From: Clostridium sp. DSM 17811 | Lineage (GTDB): Bacteria; Bacillota; Clostridia; Clostridiales; Clostridiaceae | Length of the DNA: 64,000 nt | Assembly (NCBI RefSeq): GCF_018861905.1 | Contig: NZ_JAHLDU010000009.1 | Coordinates: 124,001-188,000, forward strand | Direction: 5' to 3' | Part shown: in pieces, positions 52,175-61,252 of the stretch | Numbering within the stretch: the stretch's first letter is position 1 | Layout: each line of letters starts with the position of its first letter | Notes under the pieces: model-generated | Seen by the model: the letters and a program-made list of their open reading frames with translations, nothing else | Told to the model about the DNA's origin: nothing | The model's database searches: none | Made by a program: the position numbers and the translations under genes

Positions 52175-53182
52175 TTATTTATTTGGTATTGATTTGTTTG
52201 GTATCGCTTTGTTTTGTATTTCTTTAGTAGGTATTGCTTTATTTTCAGATTTCTTATCCATTCTTAACATTTCGCCTATTGCTGATATACTACCAAAACT
52301 TGATAATATTTCATTTGGAAGTATAAGCTTATTAGCTGGATTTTTAGACATTTCTGTAAGAGCTTCTATCTGTTTTAATGCTATTACAGTTTCATTTGTA
52401 CCTGACTCAATTATTGCTGTATTTACTTTTCTTATAGCACCTGCTTCTGCAATTGCAATGGTCTCTATAGCCCTTGCTTTACCTTCTGCTTCTAAAAGTT
52501 GTGATTCTTTAAGTCCTTCCGCACGTCTAATATTTGCTTGCTTTTCAGCTTCAGCATTTAATATTTGAGCTTGCTTATGTCCCTCTGCCCTTTCAATTTG
52601 GCTTTGTTTTTCGCCTTCTGCTGTAAGAATAAACGCTCTCTTATCTCTCTCTGCTCTCATTTGTTTTTCCATAGCTTGTTGAATCTCACTTGGTGGAACA
52701 ATGTTTTTAATTTCTACAGATAAAATCTTTATTCCATAAGCATCTGTAATTTCATCAATTATTTCAAGAAGCTTAGAATTTATTCTATCTCTTCCTGATA
52801 ATACATCATCTAATGTCATGTCTCCAACGATATTTCTCATATTAGTAATAGTTGAATACACAATACCTGATTTATAATCCTCAATATTATACACTGCATC
52901 TCTTGAATTAATAACTTTATAAAATATAACATTATCAATTGATATATTTACATTATCTTTAGTTATAACATTCTGTGGTTGTATGTCGAGTATTTGTTGC
53001 TTAGTAGAAATTTTTCTTCTAACGAAATCTGCAAATACAATTGTAAAATGCCAACCTGGCTCTAATATCCTATGAAACTGACCAAATCTTTCTATTAGAA
53101 CTACATACCCAGTATTAACAATCTTAATAGATGTTAAAATCATAACGACAATTAGTAACAATAAAATCAAACCTATAATCAT
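52175..53182 (-). CDS. SPFH/band-7 membrane protein (stomatin/QmcA-like)
   Basis: A 335-residue protein with one N-terminal membrane helix (IIGLILLLLIVVMILTSIKIV), an SPFH domain (~25-190: GYVVLIERFGQFHRILEPGWHF, TKDNVNISIDNVIFYKV) and a long charged coiled coil (~190-265; repeated AEGEKQ/AEAEKQ heptad-like units). The tail has a short tandem repeat of NKAIP-type units (KAIPTKE, KAIPNKS, IPNK). SPFH proteins oligomerise and organise membrane microdomains. It is encoded 30 bp after an NfeD gene, the classic stomatin-NfeD pairing. AGGAGG precedes the ATG. Confidence 0.93.
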   Translation of the reverse strand: MIIGLILLLLIVVMILTSIKIVNTGYVVLIERFGQFHRILEPGWHFTIVFADFVRRKISTKQQILDIQPQNVITKDNVNISIDNVIFYKVINSRDAVYNIEDYKSGIVYSTITNMRNIVGDMTLDDVLSGRDRINSKLLEIIDEITDAYGIKILSVEIKNIVPPSEIQQAMEKQMRAERDKRAFILTAEGEKQSQIERAEGHKQAQILNAEAEKQANIRRAEGLKESQLLEAEGKARAIETIAIAEAGAIRKVNTAIIESGTNETVIALKQIEALTEMSKNPANKLILPNEILSSFGSISAIGEMLRMDKKSENKAIPTKEIQNKAIPNKSIPNK

Positions 53183-53212
53183 AATAAATTCCTCCTCAAA
53201 TTTTAATATAAC

Positions 53213-53641
53213 TTATACTTTAGATATTAATAATTTATTTCCTTCAATACCAGTAACTTGAACTAAGTCACCTTTTTTCAAAGGTTCTCCAACATTTTTA
53301 ACGGTCCAATAAATTCCTTGAAACTTAACATTTCCTTTTTCATCAATATCTTTTGTTAGTGTAAATTCTTGTCCCACATACCCTTCTTCCATAGTCAAAG
53401 TTTTTTTCACAGTTTTTTTTATGGTTTTCTTAACTATAGGATAACCTATAGACATAACCACTCCACTAACTGCTACAAAAACAATTATTTGCACAATTAT
53501 TGGTGCATCGAGTCCAATAGAAAGAATTGCTCCGAGTGCTCCTACAGCAAACCATACAAACATAAAACTACTAGTTGTAATATCAATGGCTAATGCCACC
53601 ACTGCCACAACTATCCAAAATATCATCGGCGTCCAGCTCAT
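53213..53641 (-). CDS. Short NfeD-family membrane protein
   Basis: A 142-residue NfeD (truncated, NfeD1b type). There are two to three membrane helices in residues ~5-75 (IFWIVVAVVALAIDITT, VQIIVFVAVSGVVMSIGYPIV), a basic linker (KKTIKKTVKKT) and a C-terminal OB-fold (YVGQEFTLTKDIDEKGNVKFQGIYWTVKN, KGDLVQVTGIEGNKLLI). The long form's ClpP-like protease domain is absent. It is first in a two-gene operon with the SPFH protein and likely binds it at the membrane. Confidence 0.93.
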   Translation of the reverse strand: MSWTPMIFWIVVAVVALAIDITTSSFMFVWFAVGALGAILSIGLDAPIIVQIIVFVAVSGVVMSIGYPIVKKTIKKTVKKTLTMEEGYVGQEFTLTKDIDEKGNVKFQGIYWTVKNVGEPLKKGDLVQVTGIEGNKLLISKV

Positions 53642-54147
53642 ATTGTACCCCCTTAAAATCTAAAATATTATTAACTTTAACAGCTTATGTCATTATTAAT
53701 CTATATCACAATTATATAACTTTTATGAATTTTATAATACAACCTTATTATGTTTTTAAAGCAATATTATTACTATAGATTATTTATGAATAATATTCAT
53801 CTTTTATAAACTAAATAAATGAATTTTTTATAATGCTATAATTACATTATATTGTATATACTAAACTTTATAAAGTTTTATTTTAATACATTGTACATTT
53901 CCATGTCCATTTCTGGTCTTTTATTGCCATCTACCCTATATTTACTCTTATTTGCTCGATAATACGTTTCATGGTAATTTTTATTATAATTGTAAATAGT
54001 TACTAACAATTTAATCATTGGTAAAATAATCATTGACCTTCCTACTAATGTATTCAAAATAATGATATAATTCTACTAAATATTTGTTATATAAAGCAAT
54101 ATTTGCATATACTATATTTGAAAACCAAAGAAAGGTCGTGAATTAGT
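53642..54147. other. 506-bp AT-rich gap between nfeD and nadE
   Basis: Besides a probable small gene on the minus strand (53878-54033) I see only AT-rich DNA and presumed promoters. ACTTTATAAAGTTTTA near 53864-53880 is a small palindrome. Confidence 0.4.
53878..54033 (-). CDS. Probable 51-residue small membrane protein
   Basis: An ATG at 54033 opens MIILPMIKLLVTIYNYNKNY, then HETYYRANKSKYRVDGNKRP and EMDMEMYNVLK before TAA. The N-terminus is hydrophobic, enough for one membrane helix if a few upstream codons (ILNTLVGRS, from a TTG at 54057) are included; the rest is polar and tyrosine-rich. AGGAAGG lies just before the ATG, a slightly close ribosome site. Protein-like composition in an otherwise AT-only gap supports coding. 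Family unknown; homology would settle both reality and start. Confidence 0.5.
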   Translation of the reverse strand: MIILPMIKLLVTIYNYNKNYHETYYRANKSKYRVDGNKRPEMDMEMYNVLK

Positions 54148-56058
54148 TTGAAAACTTCTTTTATAAAGGTTTCTGCTGCTTGTCCAATAGTAAATGTGGC
54201 AGATATAGAATTCAACTTAACTAACATACAAAAATGCATTACACAGGCTTACGCAGAAGGATCAAAATTTATAGTTTTTCCAGAACTTTGCATAACAGCT
54301 TATACCTGTGCAGACTTATTTATGCAACATCAATTAATTAAAAAATCCGAAGATGCCATTAAATCTCTATGTGAGTTTTCTGAAAACAAAGATATATTAA
54401 TTGCTGTGGGATCTCCTCTCTACTTTAATGATTGTCTATATAATTGCGCTTATATAATATTTAATGGAAAACTGTTGGGAATAGTACCAAAAAGCTATAT
54501 TCCTAATTACTCTGAGTTTTACGAGAAAAGATGGTTTGCAGAGGGCCTTGGCATAATAAACAAAACCGTAAATCTTTCTTTTGCAAGTGATATTCCTTTT
54601 GGGACGAACTTATTATTTACTTGCGACAATATTAAATTTGGTTTTGAAATTTGTGAAGATCTTTGGGTAACCATTCCTCCAAGCAGCTACTTGTCTCTTC
54701 AGGGTGCAAATATAATTGCTAACCTATCTGCATCTAATGAATTAGTTAGTAAAGCTGATTATAGAAAATCCTTAGTAACATCTCAAAGTGCAAGATGTAT
54801 GTGCTCTTATTTGTATGCATCATCTGGTGTTTTTGAATCTTCTACCGATTTAGTTTTCAGTGGTCATCTTTTAATTAGTGAAAATGGTTTATTATTAAAG
54901 GAAAATAATAGATTTCAAAGAGAAAACGAAGTTATCTCATCTATTATTGATATAAATAAGTTGAATAGTGAAAGAATGAAAAATACAAGTTTTAGAAATA
55001 CTAATTCCATATGTTCTTTTGAAGTAAAAGAAATATCTTTTCAATTTAAGGATATGGATTTTGGCATATTTGATAGGAACATTGATAAATATCCTTTTGT
55101 ACCTTCTAACCAATTTAAGCGTGAAGTACGCTGCGCAGAAATATTTAATATTCAATCTTCGGCTCTTGCTAAAAGATTTTCATACACTGGACTTAATAAA
55201 GCAATAGTTGGGATTTCTGGAGGACTTGATTCAACACTAGCACTACTTGTTATAGTTAAGACCTTTGATAAACTAAAAATACCATTAAAGAACATTATAA
55301 CTATAACTATGCCTGGTTTTGGGACTACAGATAGGACTTATTTGAATGCAATAAATCTATGCAAAAACTTAGGTACTGACCTTAGAGAAATTAATATAGT
55401 TGACGCATGTCTTTTGCATTTTAAAGATATAGGTCATCCAGTAGAGAAACATGATGTAACGTATGAGAATGTTCAAGCAAGAGAAAGAACTCAAATCCTT
55501 ATGGATCTTGCAAATAAGGAAGGTGGACTGCTAATAGGTACAGGCGATTTATCAGAACTTGCTTTAGGTTGGTGCACATATAATGGAGACCATATGTCTA
55601 TGTACTCTGTAAATTGTTCAATCCCTAAGACATTGGTGAGATATTTAGTCAAATATGTAGCAGATAAAGAATCCTCAAAACAAGTTACAGACATTCTTTT
55701 AGATATTCTTGACACCCCAGTAAGTCCTGAACTTATGCCTAAAGATAAAAGCGGGAAAATAACGCAAAAGACTGAAGACATAGTAGGACCATATGTACTT
55801 CATGACTTCTTTCTTTATTATTTTATGAAGCAAGGAGCAACCCCTGAAAAAATATTATTTTTAGCAAAGCAAGCATTTATTGGTGACTTTGAAGAAGTCG
55901 TAATAATTAAATGGTTCGATAAATTTATAAAGAGATTTTTCACTCAACAATTTAAACGTTCCGCACTGCCTGATGGTCCAAAAGTAGGAACAATAAGTGT
56001 TTCTCCAAGAGGTGATCTTAGAATGCCATCAGATGCTAGTTATAATTCTTTCCTTTAA
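54148..56058 (+). CDS. nadE: Glutamine-dependent NAD+ synthetase
   Basis: A 636-residue two-domain enzyme converting nicotinate adenine dinucleotide to NAD+ with ATP and glutamine. The N-terminal nitrilase-type glutaminase has the Glu-Lys-Cys triad in VFPELCITAY (E46), VPKSYIPNY (K115) and FGFEICEDLW (C169). The C-terminal synthetase has the PP-loop SGGLDS (357-362) and GTGDLSELALGWCTYNGDHMSMY. Length matches the long clostridial NadE. The start is a TTG at 54148 behind AAAGAAAGGTCG; an upstream GTG runs into a stop. A large fold-back element follows the gene. Confidence 0.96.
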   Translation: MKTSFIKVSAACPIVNVADIEFNLTNIQKCITQAYAEGSKFIVFPELCITAYTCADLFMQHQLIKKSEDAIKSLCEFSENKDILIAVGSPLYFNDCLYNCAYIIFNGKLLGIVPKSYIPNYSEFYEKRWFAEGLGIINKTVNLSFASDIPFGTNLLFTCDNIKFGFEICEDLWVTIPPSSYLSLQGANIIANLSASNELVSKADYRKSLVTSQSARCMCSYLYASSGVFESSTDLVFSGHLLISENGLLLKENNRFQRENEVISSIIDINKLNSERMKNTSFRNTNSICSFEVKEISFQFKDMDFGIFDRNIDKYPFVPSNQFKREVRCAEIFNIQSSALAKRFSYTGLNKAIVGISGGLDSTLALLVIVKTFDKLKIPLKNIITITMPGFGTTDRTYLNAINLCKNLGTDLREINIVDACLLHFKDIGHPVEKHDVTYENVQARERTQILMDLANKEGGLLIGTGDLSELALGWCTYNGDHMSMYSVNCSIPKTLVRYLVKYVADKESSKQVTDILLDILDTPVSPELMPKDKSGKITQKTEDIVGPYVLHDFFLYYFMKQGATPEKILFLAKQAFIGDFEEVVIIKWFDKFIKRFFTQQFKRSALPDGPKVGTISVSPRGDLRMPSDASYNSFL

Positions 56059-56073
56059 TATCTATTCACACAC

Positions 56074-56491
56074 AGAAAAAAATATATATTACGTGTATTG
56101 AATCAAGCTTTAGAACTCCAAATTTACTTTTAATTGATTTTTGTTTTTTATCAAATTAATTAAAAATAAAGTTACTACTCAGGCATCATAAATTATGTGA
56201 AGGTATAAGAAAGCTGAAAGAATACGGGTATGAATTCCTCCGGAAGTAGCACCAAATAAGAAGAGCAGAAACAATTGAAATCCCATTTAAAGTTCTTCTT
56301 TTGCAAGTAAAAATTCTCGTAAGACTGCCACAGGCAGTCTAGCGAACCGGCGCACGCCGAATGTGAGAGTTAGAGAATTTTTATTTACAAAAGATTAGAA
56401 CTTCTTAATGGGATTTCACGTTTCAAACTCTTATTTGGTGCCACGCCGGAGAAATTCATGGATTGCAATACGCGTAATATATACTTTTTCA
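56074..56491. mobile_element. Fold-back (MITE-like) element E, ~418 bp
   Basis: Ends AAATATATATTACGTGTATTG and CAATACGCGTAATATATAC are inverted repeats. Further in, CTCCGG-x-AGTAGCACCAAATAAGA and TCTTATTTGGTGCCACGCCGGAG pair, then AAATCCCATTTAA with TTAATGGGATTT, and GTAAAAATTCTC with GAGAATTTTTAT. The centre is GC-rich, with AGACTGCC-ACA-GGCAGTCT and GGCGCACGCC hairpins. The terminal motif AAAGTATATATT is shared with elements A and B. It supplies the stop codon of the yaaR-like gene. Confidence 0.7.
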
Positions 56492-56911
56492 CTTATATAT
56501 ATCAACGATTAACCCTGAAATTTCATCAATAGTATTTGCTACCTTAAGATTATCTTTTTCCTGACTAAGTAACATTTGAGTAAGTTCTTCAAGTTTAGCA
56601 TCTACAGTATCTACTGTTATAAAATATTGTGTTTGCCAAAAACTAATATCTTTTTTAACCTCGTACATATGTTTCAAAACAGACTCCAAGTATTCTTTAA
56701 TTAAATTTTTATATGCTTTAACATCAGCATAACATTTTGTAGTGCTTAACCTATTTCCTTTCTTTTTTATATCATCCATCATCTCCTTTAGTTGCTCTTC
56801 TGATTTATTATGCCTAGCAGAACTAAAGTTTTGAGAAAAATCCATTTTATTCTGAATAGGTTTTTTATCTGTTGAAATAGTCGAATTTCTTCTAGTTCTT
56901 GATATTTCCAT
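56489..56911 (-). CDS. YaaR-family (DUF327) protein
   Basis: A 140-residue, mostly helical cytoplasmic protein. After a disordered basic N-terminus (~1-35) the YaaR core follows: EEQLKEMMDDIKKKGNRLSTTKCYADVKAYKNLIKEYLESVL in successive pieces (~38-80), then TVDAKLEELTQMLLSQEKDNLKV and the family-typical ending EISGLIVDIYK. YaaR proteins are widespread in Firmicutes; function unsettled. GGAGGTG precedes the ATG. The TGA stop is contributed by the terminal repeat of fold-back element E, so the insertion lies exactly at the gene's end, possibly trimming it slightly. Confidence 0.85.
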   Translation of the reverse strand: MEISRTRRNSTISTDKKPIQNKMDFSQNFSSARHNKSEEQLKEMMDDIKKKGNRLSTTKCYADVKAYKNLIKEYLESVLKHMYEVKKDISFWQTQYFITVDTVDAKLEELTQMLLSQEKDNLKVANTIDEISGLIVDIYK

Positions 56912-57137
56912 GATTATTTCACCTCCTATTTATCTATATTTCTGTAATTAAACTTTTTATATCTTTTACATTCTTATGTATATTATAACGAACTTTCACA
57001 AAAAAAATAGCTACAATAAAAAATAAATTCTTGCCCTAAAAAAATATCTGAATTTGCTATTTATGTTTATATTAGTATAATTATATATAAATATTATGAT
57101 TTTTACTATAACAAATTAAATTATAAGAGGTGTCGTA

Positions 57138-57674
57138 GTGCAAAGATTACTGATTATGTTTTGGACTTTCTTTAAAATAGGCTCTTTTACCTTTGGTGGA
57201 GGTTATGCCATGATCCCACTTATTGAAACCGAAGTTGTAAGTAAAAAAAAGTGGCTTTCAAAAGAAGACTTTTTAGATATAGTTGTTATTTCCCAGACTT
57301 TTCCTGGAGCATTAGCTGTCAATTGTAGCATATTTATTGGTTATAGAATTGGCGGTCTAATTGGAGCTATCATTGGACTTCTAGGTGTTGTTTTACCTTC
57401 ATTTTTTATAATTCTATGCATATCTATCTTTTTTATGAGATTTCGTGAGTATTACTATGTGAATTTAATTTTCAAAGGTATTTCTGCTGCAGTGCCAGTG
57501 CTTGTGCTTATAGCTGTAGTAAGTTTATCAAAATCTCTAAAGAAAAGCTATGCAAATCTTATTGTGATTTTAGTGTCAATTGCAAGCATATTATTTTTCA
57601 AAGTAAGTCCTGTTATAGTTATACTTTTATCTGCTTTATATGGAGTTATATTTCTTGGAAAGAAGGTGAAGTAA
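57138..57674 (+). CDS. Short-chain CHR (chromate-type) transporter, subunit 1
   Basis: A 178-residue, five- to six-helix membrane protein of the chromate ion transporter family. The signature FFKIGSFTFGGGYAMIPLIETEVV (~10-33) and ISQTFPGALAVNCSIFIGYRIGG (~51-73) are both present. Half-length CHR proteins work as hetero-pairs of inverted topology, and the second half is the next gene. Physiological substrate in most Firmicutes is unproven; chromate or sulfate is the family guess. The start is a GTG at 57138 behind AGAGGTG. Confidence 0.92.
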   Translation: MQRLLIMFWTFFKIGSFTFGGGYAMIPLIETEVVSKKKWLSKEDFLDIVVISQTFPGALAVNCSIFIGYRIGGLIGAIIGLLGVVLPSFFIILCISIFFMRFREYYYVNLIFKGISAAVPVLVLIAVVSLSKSLKKSYANLIVILVSIASILFFKVSPVIVILLSALYGVIFLGKKVK

Positions 57675-58211
57675 ATGGGTACTCTAATTAAAATTTTTCT
57701 AACCTTCTTAAAAATAGGTGCCTTTAGCTTTGGCGGAGGTTATGCTATGCTTCCACTTATCGAAAAAGAAATTGTAAAAATCAATAATTGGATTAGCTAT
57801 AAAGATTTTGTTGATATTATTGGAATATCACAGATGACCCCAGGACCAATATCCATAAATTCAGCTACTTTTGTAGGGTTTAAAGTGGCTGGTATATCAG
57901 GTAGTATCGCCGCAACCTTAGGTGTAATTTCATTTTCTTTTGTTCTAGTTTCCATTGCTAACCATTATATTGTAAAATTTAAAAATTCATATATAATGAA
58001 AGCCGCCCTTGCTGGTATGCGTCCCGCTATGATTGGTCTTATAATTTCTGTATTCTTATCACTCGGACGGGAATCTTATAAAGACATTAAAAGCGTAATA
58101 ATTGGATTTATAATACTCGGACTACTACTAACTGATAAATTTAATCCAATTATAACAATAATGATTTCTGGAGTACTTGGCATTATATTTTATGGCCTAT
58201 TACCCATGTGA
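57675..58211 (+). CDS. Short-chain CHR (chromate-type) transporter, subunit 2
   Basis: A 178-residue partner of the preceding protein, same length and fold. It carries FLKIGAFSFGGGYAMLPLIEKEIV (~10-33) and ISQMTPGPISINSATFVGFKVAG (~51-73). The conserved proline-glycine difference (MTPGP versus TFPGA) distinguishes the two halves. The ATG immediately follows the previous TAA, with GAAGGTGAAG as ribosome site, so they are translated as a pair. No metal regulator is adjacent; the Mn2+ riboswitch downstream has its own promoter. Confidence 0.92.
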   Translation: MGTLIKIFLTFLKIGAFSFGGGYAMLPLIEKEIVKINNWISYKDFVDIIGISQMTPGPISINSATFVGFKVAGISGSIAATLGVISFSFVLVSIANHYIVKFKNSYIMKAALAGMRPAMIGLIISVFLSLGRESYKDIKSVIIGFIILGLLLTDKFNPIITIMISGVLGIIFYGLLPM

Positions 58212-58250
58212 TTTTTTAGAATATCCGCCTTTGTTTACCTAATATACTTA

Positions 58251-58279
58251 TTGTTTCATTTCTATTAATATGATATGAT
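58251..58279 (+). promoter_or_regulatory. Promoter of the Mn2+ riboswitch transcript
   Basis: TTGTTT (58251-58256), 17-bp spacer, TATGAT (58274-58279), just upstream of the aptamer. Confidence 0.6.
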
Positions 58280-58291
58280 GTATTTATTGTA

Positions 58292-58398
58292 CCAAAGGGG
58301 AGTAGCGAGGGCAGTTTTTCTGCTTTTAATTATTCGTCATCACGGTGTACAAAAATTACACCCGGATAATTAACTCATTAGATGTTGCCAGACCTTTG
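58292..58398 (+). ncRNA. yybP-ykoY manganese riboswitch aptamer
   Basis: Conserved blocks are in order: AAAGGGGAGTAGC (58294-58306), TCATCACGGTGTAC (58337-58350), ACACCCGG (58358-58365) and TGTTGCCAGACCTTTG (58383-58398). GGTGTA and TACACC form the inner helix; CAAAGG (58293-58298) and CCTTTG (58393-58398) form the closing P1 helix. This is the yybP-ykoY class, known to bind Mn2+. P1 uses the same bases as the terminator's left arm, so metal binding should prevent termination and turn the pump gene on. Confidence 0.93.
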
Positions 58399-58429
58399 TT
58401 CTATTCTTTAATAGAGCAAAGGTTTTTTT
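58391..58429 (+). terminator. Riboswitch expression-platform terminator
   Basis: CCTTTGTTCTATT pairs with AATAGAGCAAAGG around CTTT, followed by seven T. Its left arm competes with aptamer helix P1. Confidence 0.93.
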
Positions 58430-58482
58430 GTCTATAATAATTTACACTGTAATTGCAAATACTATAAAAAGAGGTGGTATTC

Positions 58483-61155
58483 ATGTTCGCACGCAAAACT
58501 ATAAAAGAAGTTCTAAAAGAATTTAACTCCAATTTAGAAACAGGGCTTTCTCAAAAAGAATCAGAAATTCAAAGAGAAAAATTTGGATTTAATCAGTTAG
58601 AGACTAAAAAGCCTAAAACATTACTTTCTATGTTTTTCGCCCAATTAAATGATATTCTAATTTACATTTTAATTGCAGCTGCTGTAATTTCTGCTCTCCT
58701 TGGTGAAACAAGCGATGCAGTTATAATTGCTATCGTAATTGTTATCAATGCTACAGTCGGAATTATTCAAGAATCAAAAGCTGAAAAAGCTCTTGATGCA
58801 TTGAAAAAATTATCCACTCCAAAGGCCATAATTAGACGTGATGGAGCGGTAAAAGAAATTCCATCTAGAGAGGTTGTGCCTGGAGATATTATTATTATTG
58901 ATGCTGGTCGATATGTACCTTGCGATATAAGGCTACTTGAAACTGCAAATTTAAAAATCGAGGAATCTACACTTACAGGCGAATCTGTACCAGTGGATAA
59001 AGATGCATCACTTGTATTAAATGGTGATGATATCCCACTAGGTGATCAAAAAAATATGCTCTTTATGTCAACCCTCGCAACCTATGGTAGAGGTGTTGGA
59101 ATAGCCGTATCTACTGGAATGAACACTGAGATTGGTAAAATAGCTAAAATGTTAGACGAAAAAATAGATACTGAAACGCCGCTACAAAAAAAACTAGCCC
59201 AGCTTGGAAAGTTTCTTGGAATAGGTGCATTATTTATATGTGCTCTTATGTTTATTGTAGGTATTCTTCAAGGGAGAGATATTTTTGAAATGCTACTTAC
59301 ATCAATTAGTTTAGCTGTTGCCGCTATCCCTGAAGGTCTCCCTGCAATAGTCACTATAGTACTTGCTATGGGTGTTCAAAAAATGATTAAGGAACATGCA
59401 ATTGTACGTAAACTACCTGCTGTTGAAACTTTAGGTTCAGTAAATATTATATGTTCAGACAAAACAGGAACCTTAACTCAAAATAAAATGACTGTAATGA
59501 AATTTTATGCAGGTGATTCTCTAAAAAATATTGACACTCTAAATCTTAATGATAATAATCAAAAGTTGCTACTTGAAAATCTCATTTTATGTAATGATGC
59601 TACATATTCGCAGAGTTCAAAAACAGGTGATCCAACTGAAATTGCACTACTCATTCCTGGTGCAGACAACAACATATTCAAAGATGAATTAGAGAAAAAA
59701 CATCAGAGGATTGATGAGATTCCTTTTGAATCAGATAGAAAATTAATGACTACTGTAAATAAATATGATGATGAATATTATGTAATGACAAAAGGAGCAA
59801 TTGATAATCTGTTAAATATATGTACTAAAGCCTATATCAAAGGTAGCATAGTAAACATTACTCCTGAAATAAAAAAAGACATAATAACAATATCTAATAA
59901 CATGTCTGATGATGCATTAAGAGTTTTAGGTGCAGCTTATAAAGTTCTTAAAACAAATCATGTAGATATTGATTCTTTAGAAAGTGATTTAATACTTATT
60001 GGACTCGTTGGCATGATTGATCCACCAAGACTTGAAGTTAAAGATTCTATCGCATTATGTCACGAGTCAGGCATTAATACTGTAATGATAACTGGCGACC
60101 ACCAAAATACAGCTTTTGCTATAGCAAAAGAACTTAATATTACAAATGATTCTAAAGCCGTTATGTCTGGTAGCGAACTTGATAAAATTTCAGACAAAGA
60201 ATTAAATAATAGGATTGATAATATTAGGGTATTCGCAAGAGTATCTCCAGAGCATAAAGTGAAGATTATAAAAGCTTTTAAATCCAAAGGAAACATCGTA
60301 TCAATGACTGGAGACGGAGTAAATGATGCACCATCCCTTAAAATGGCAAACATTGGTGTTGCAATGGGTATAACAGGTACTGATGTAGCTAAAGGTGCCG
60401 CTGATATGATATTAGTAGATGATAATTTTTCAACCATTGTTGCTGCTATAAAAGAAGGAAGAAACATCTTTCGCAATATCAAAAAGACTGTAATATTCCT
60501 TATCTCCTGTAATGTTGGAGAAATTATAGCATTGTTTTTTGCAATACTTTTAGGTTGGGCATCTCCTCTTCGCCCCATCCATATATTATGGGTTAACTTA
60601 ATTACAGATACACTTCCAGCTCTAGCTCTAGGAGTCGATCCTGGTGACCCTGATGTAATGAAATATAAACCACGTAACCCAAAGGATAGTTTATTTAAGG
60701 GCACTACATTAAGTTTAGCTCTTAACGGATTATTAATTGGAATACTAACCCTAGCAGCATTTATAATAGGTGCAAAATACTATAGTGGCGATCTAAATCT
60801 ATTTCCACTATTCCCAAGTGGTCTTAAACCAGACGCTTTAGAACATGCACAAACTATGGCTTTTGTAGTACTTAGTTGCTCTCAACTTGTTCATTCATTA
60901 AATATGAGGAATGAAAAGAAGTCCATATTCCAAATAGGTTTATTTTCAAACAAATATTTAATTGGATCTATTATCTTAGGCCTAATGCTACAAATCTTTA
61001 TAATAACTATACCACCACTCGCAAGTGCATTTAGTGTTCACGCTTTGAGTATGCAAGATTGGGGTTTCGTTACTATATTATCCCTTATGCCCTTAATCTT
61101 AAATGAGATTATAAAAATATTTAAACGTATGTCATCTAAAACTTTAGAAAATTAA
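58483..61155 (+). CDS. P2-type cation-transporting ATPase, likely Mn2+/Ca2+ exporter
   Basis: An 890-residue P-type ATPase of the Ca2+/PacL-like group. Visible are the actuator motif [10 protein letters not shown] (~164), [15 protein letters not shown] in helix M4 (283-297), [11 protein letters not shown] (326-336), [12 protein letters not shown] and [11 protein letters not shown] in helix M6. The PEGLP ion motif is that of calcium-type pumps, but control by a yybP-ykoY riboswitch argues that manganese efflux is a main task, as reported for related pumps under this switch. The start is the ATG at 58483, behind AGAGGTGG; a GTG at 58474 overlaps that site. Monocistronic. Confidence 0.94.
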   Translation: MFARKTIKEVLKEFNSNLETGLSQKESEIQREKFGFNQLETKKPKTLLSMFFAQLNDILIYILIAAAVISALLGETSDAVIIAIVIVINATVGIIQESKAEKALDALKKLSTPKAIIRRDGAVKEIPSREVVPGDIIIIDAGRYVPCDIRLLETANLKIEESTLTGESVPVDKDASLVLNGDDIPLGDQKNMLFMSTLATYGRGVGIAVSTGMNTEIGKIAKMLDEKIDTETPLQKKLAQLGKFLGIGALFICALMFIVGILQGRDIFEMLLTSISLAVAAIPEGLPAIVTIVLAMGVQKMIKEHAIVRKLPAVETLGSVNIICSDKTGTLTQNKMTVMKFYAGDSLKNIDTLNLNDNNQKLLLENLILCNDATYSQSSKTGDPTEIALLIPGADNNIFKDELEKKHQRIDEIPFESDRKLMTTVNKYDDEYYVMTKGAIDNLLNICTKAYIKGSIVNITPEIKKDIITISNNMSDDALRVLGAAYKVLKTNHVDIDSLESDLILIGLVGMIDPPRLEVKDSIALCHESGINTVMITGDHQNTAFAIAKELNITNDSKAVMSGSELDKISDKELNNRIDNIRVFARVSPEHKVKIIKAFKSKGNIVSMTGDGVNDAPSLKMANIGVAMGITGTDVAKGAADMILVDDNFSTIVAAIKEGRNIFRNIKKTVIFLISCNVGEIIALFFAILLGWASPLRPIHILWVNLITDTLPALALGVDPGDPDVMKYKPRNPKDSLFKGTTLSLALNGLLIGILTLAAFIIGAKYYSGDLNLFPLFPSGLKPDALEHAQTMAFVVLSCSQLVHSLNMRNEKKSIFQIGLFSNKYLIGSIILGLMLQIFIITIPPLASAFSVHALSMQDWGFVTILSLMPLILNEIIKIFKRMSSKTLEN

Positions 61156-61199
61156 ATAAATAGAGGTTGATGAATTAATTCATCAACCTCTATTTATTT
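61154..61199. terminator. 46-bp perfect palindrome terminator
   Basis: AAATAGAGGTTGATGAATT and its exact complement, with T-rich ends both ways. Serves the P-type ATPase gene (plus) and the lipoprotein gene (minus). Confidence 0.88.
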
Positions 61200-61252
61200 G
61201 AATCATATATATGTGTTTTCTTACTTTACTAATACGATCTCTGTGCATAATA

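Noticed and set aside
47054-56491. An autonomous transposon or prophage in the repeat-rich region
   Set aside because: No transposase, integrase, recombinase or phage gene is present; the genes between the repeats are ordinary chromosomal ones.
60060-60704. 214-codon open frame on the minus strand within the P2-type ATPase
   Set aside because: It is antisense to conserved catalytic regions, has no ribosome site, and its composition mirrors the sense gene.
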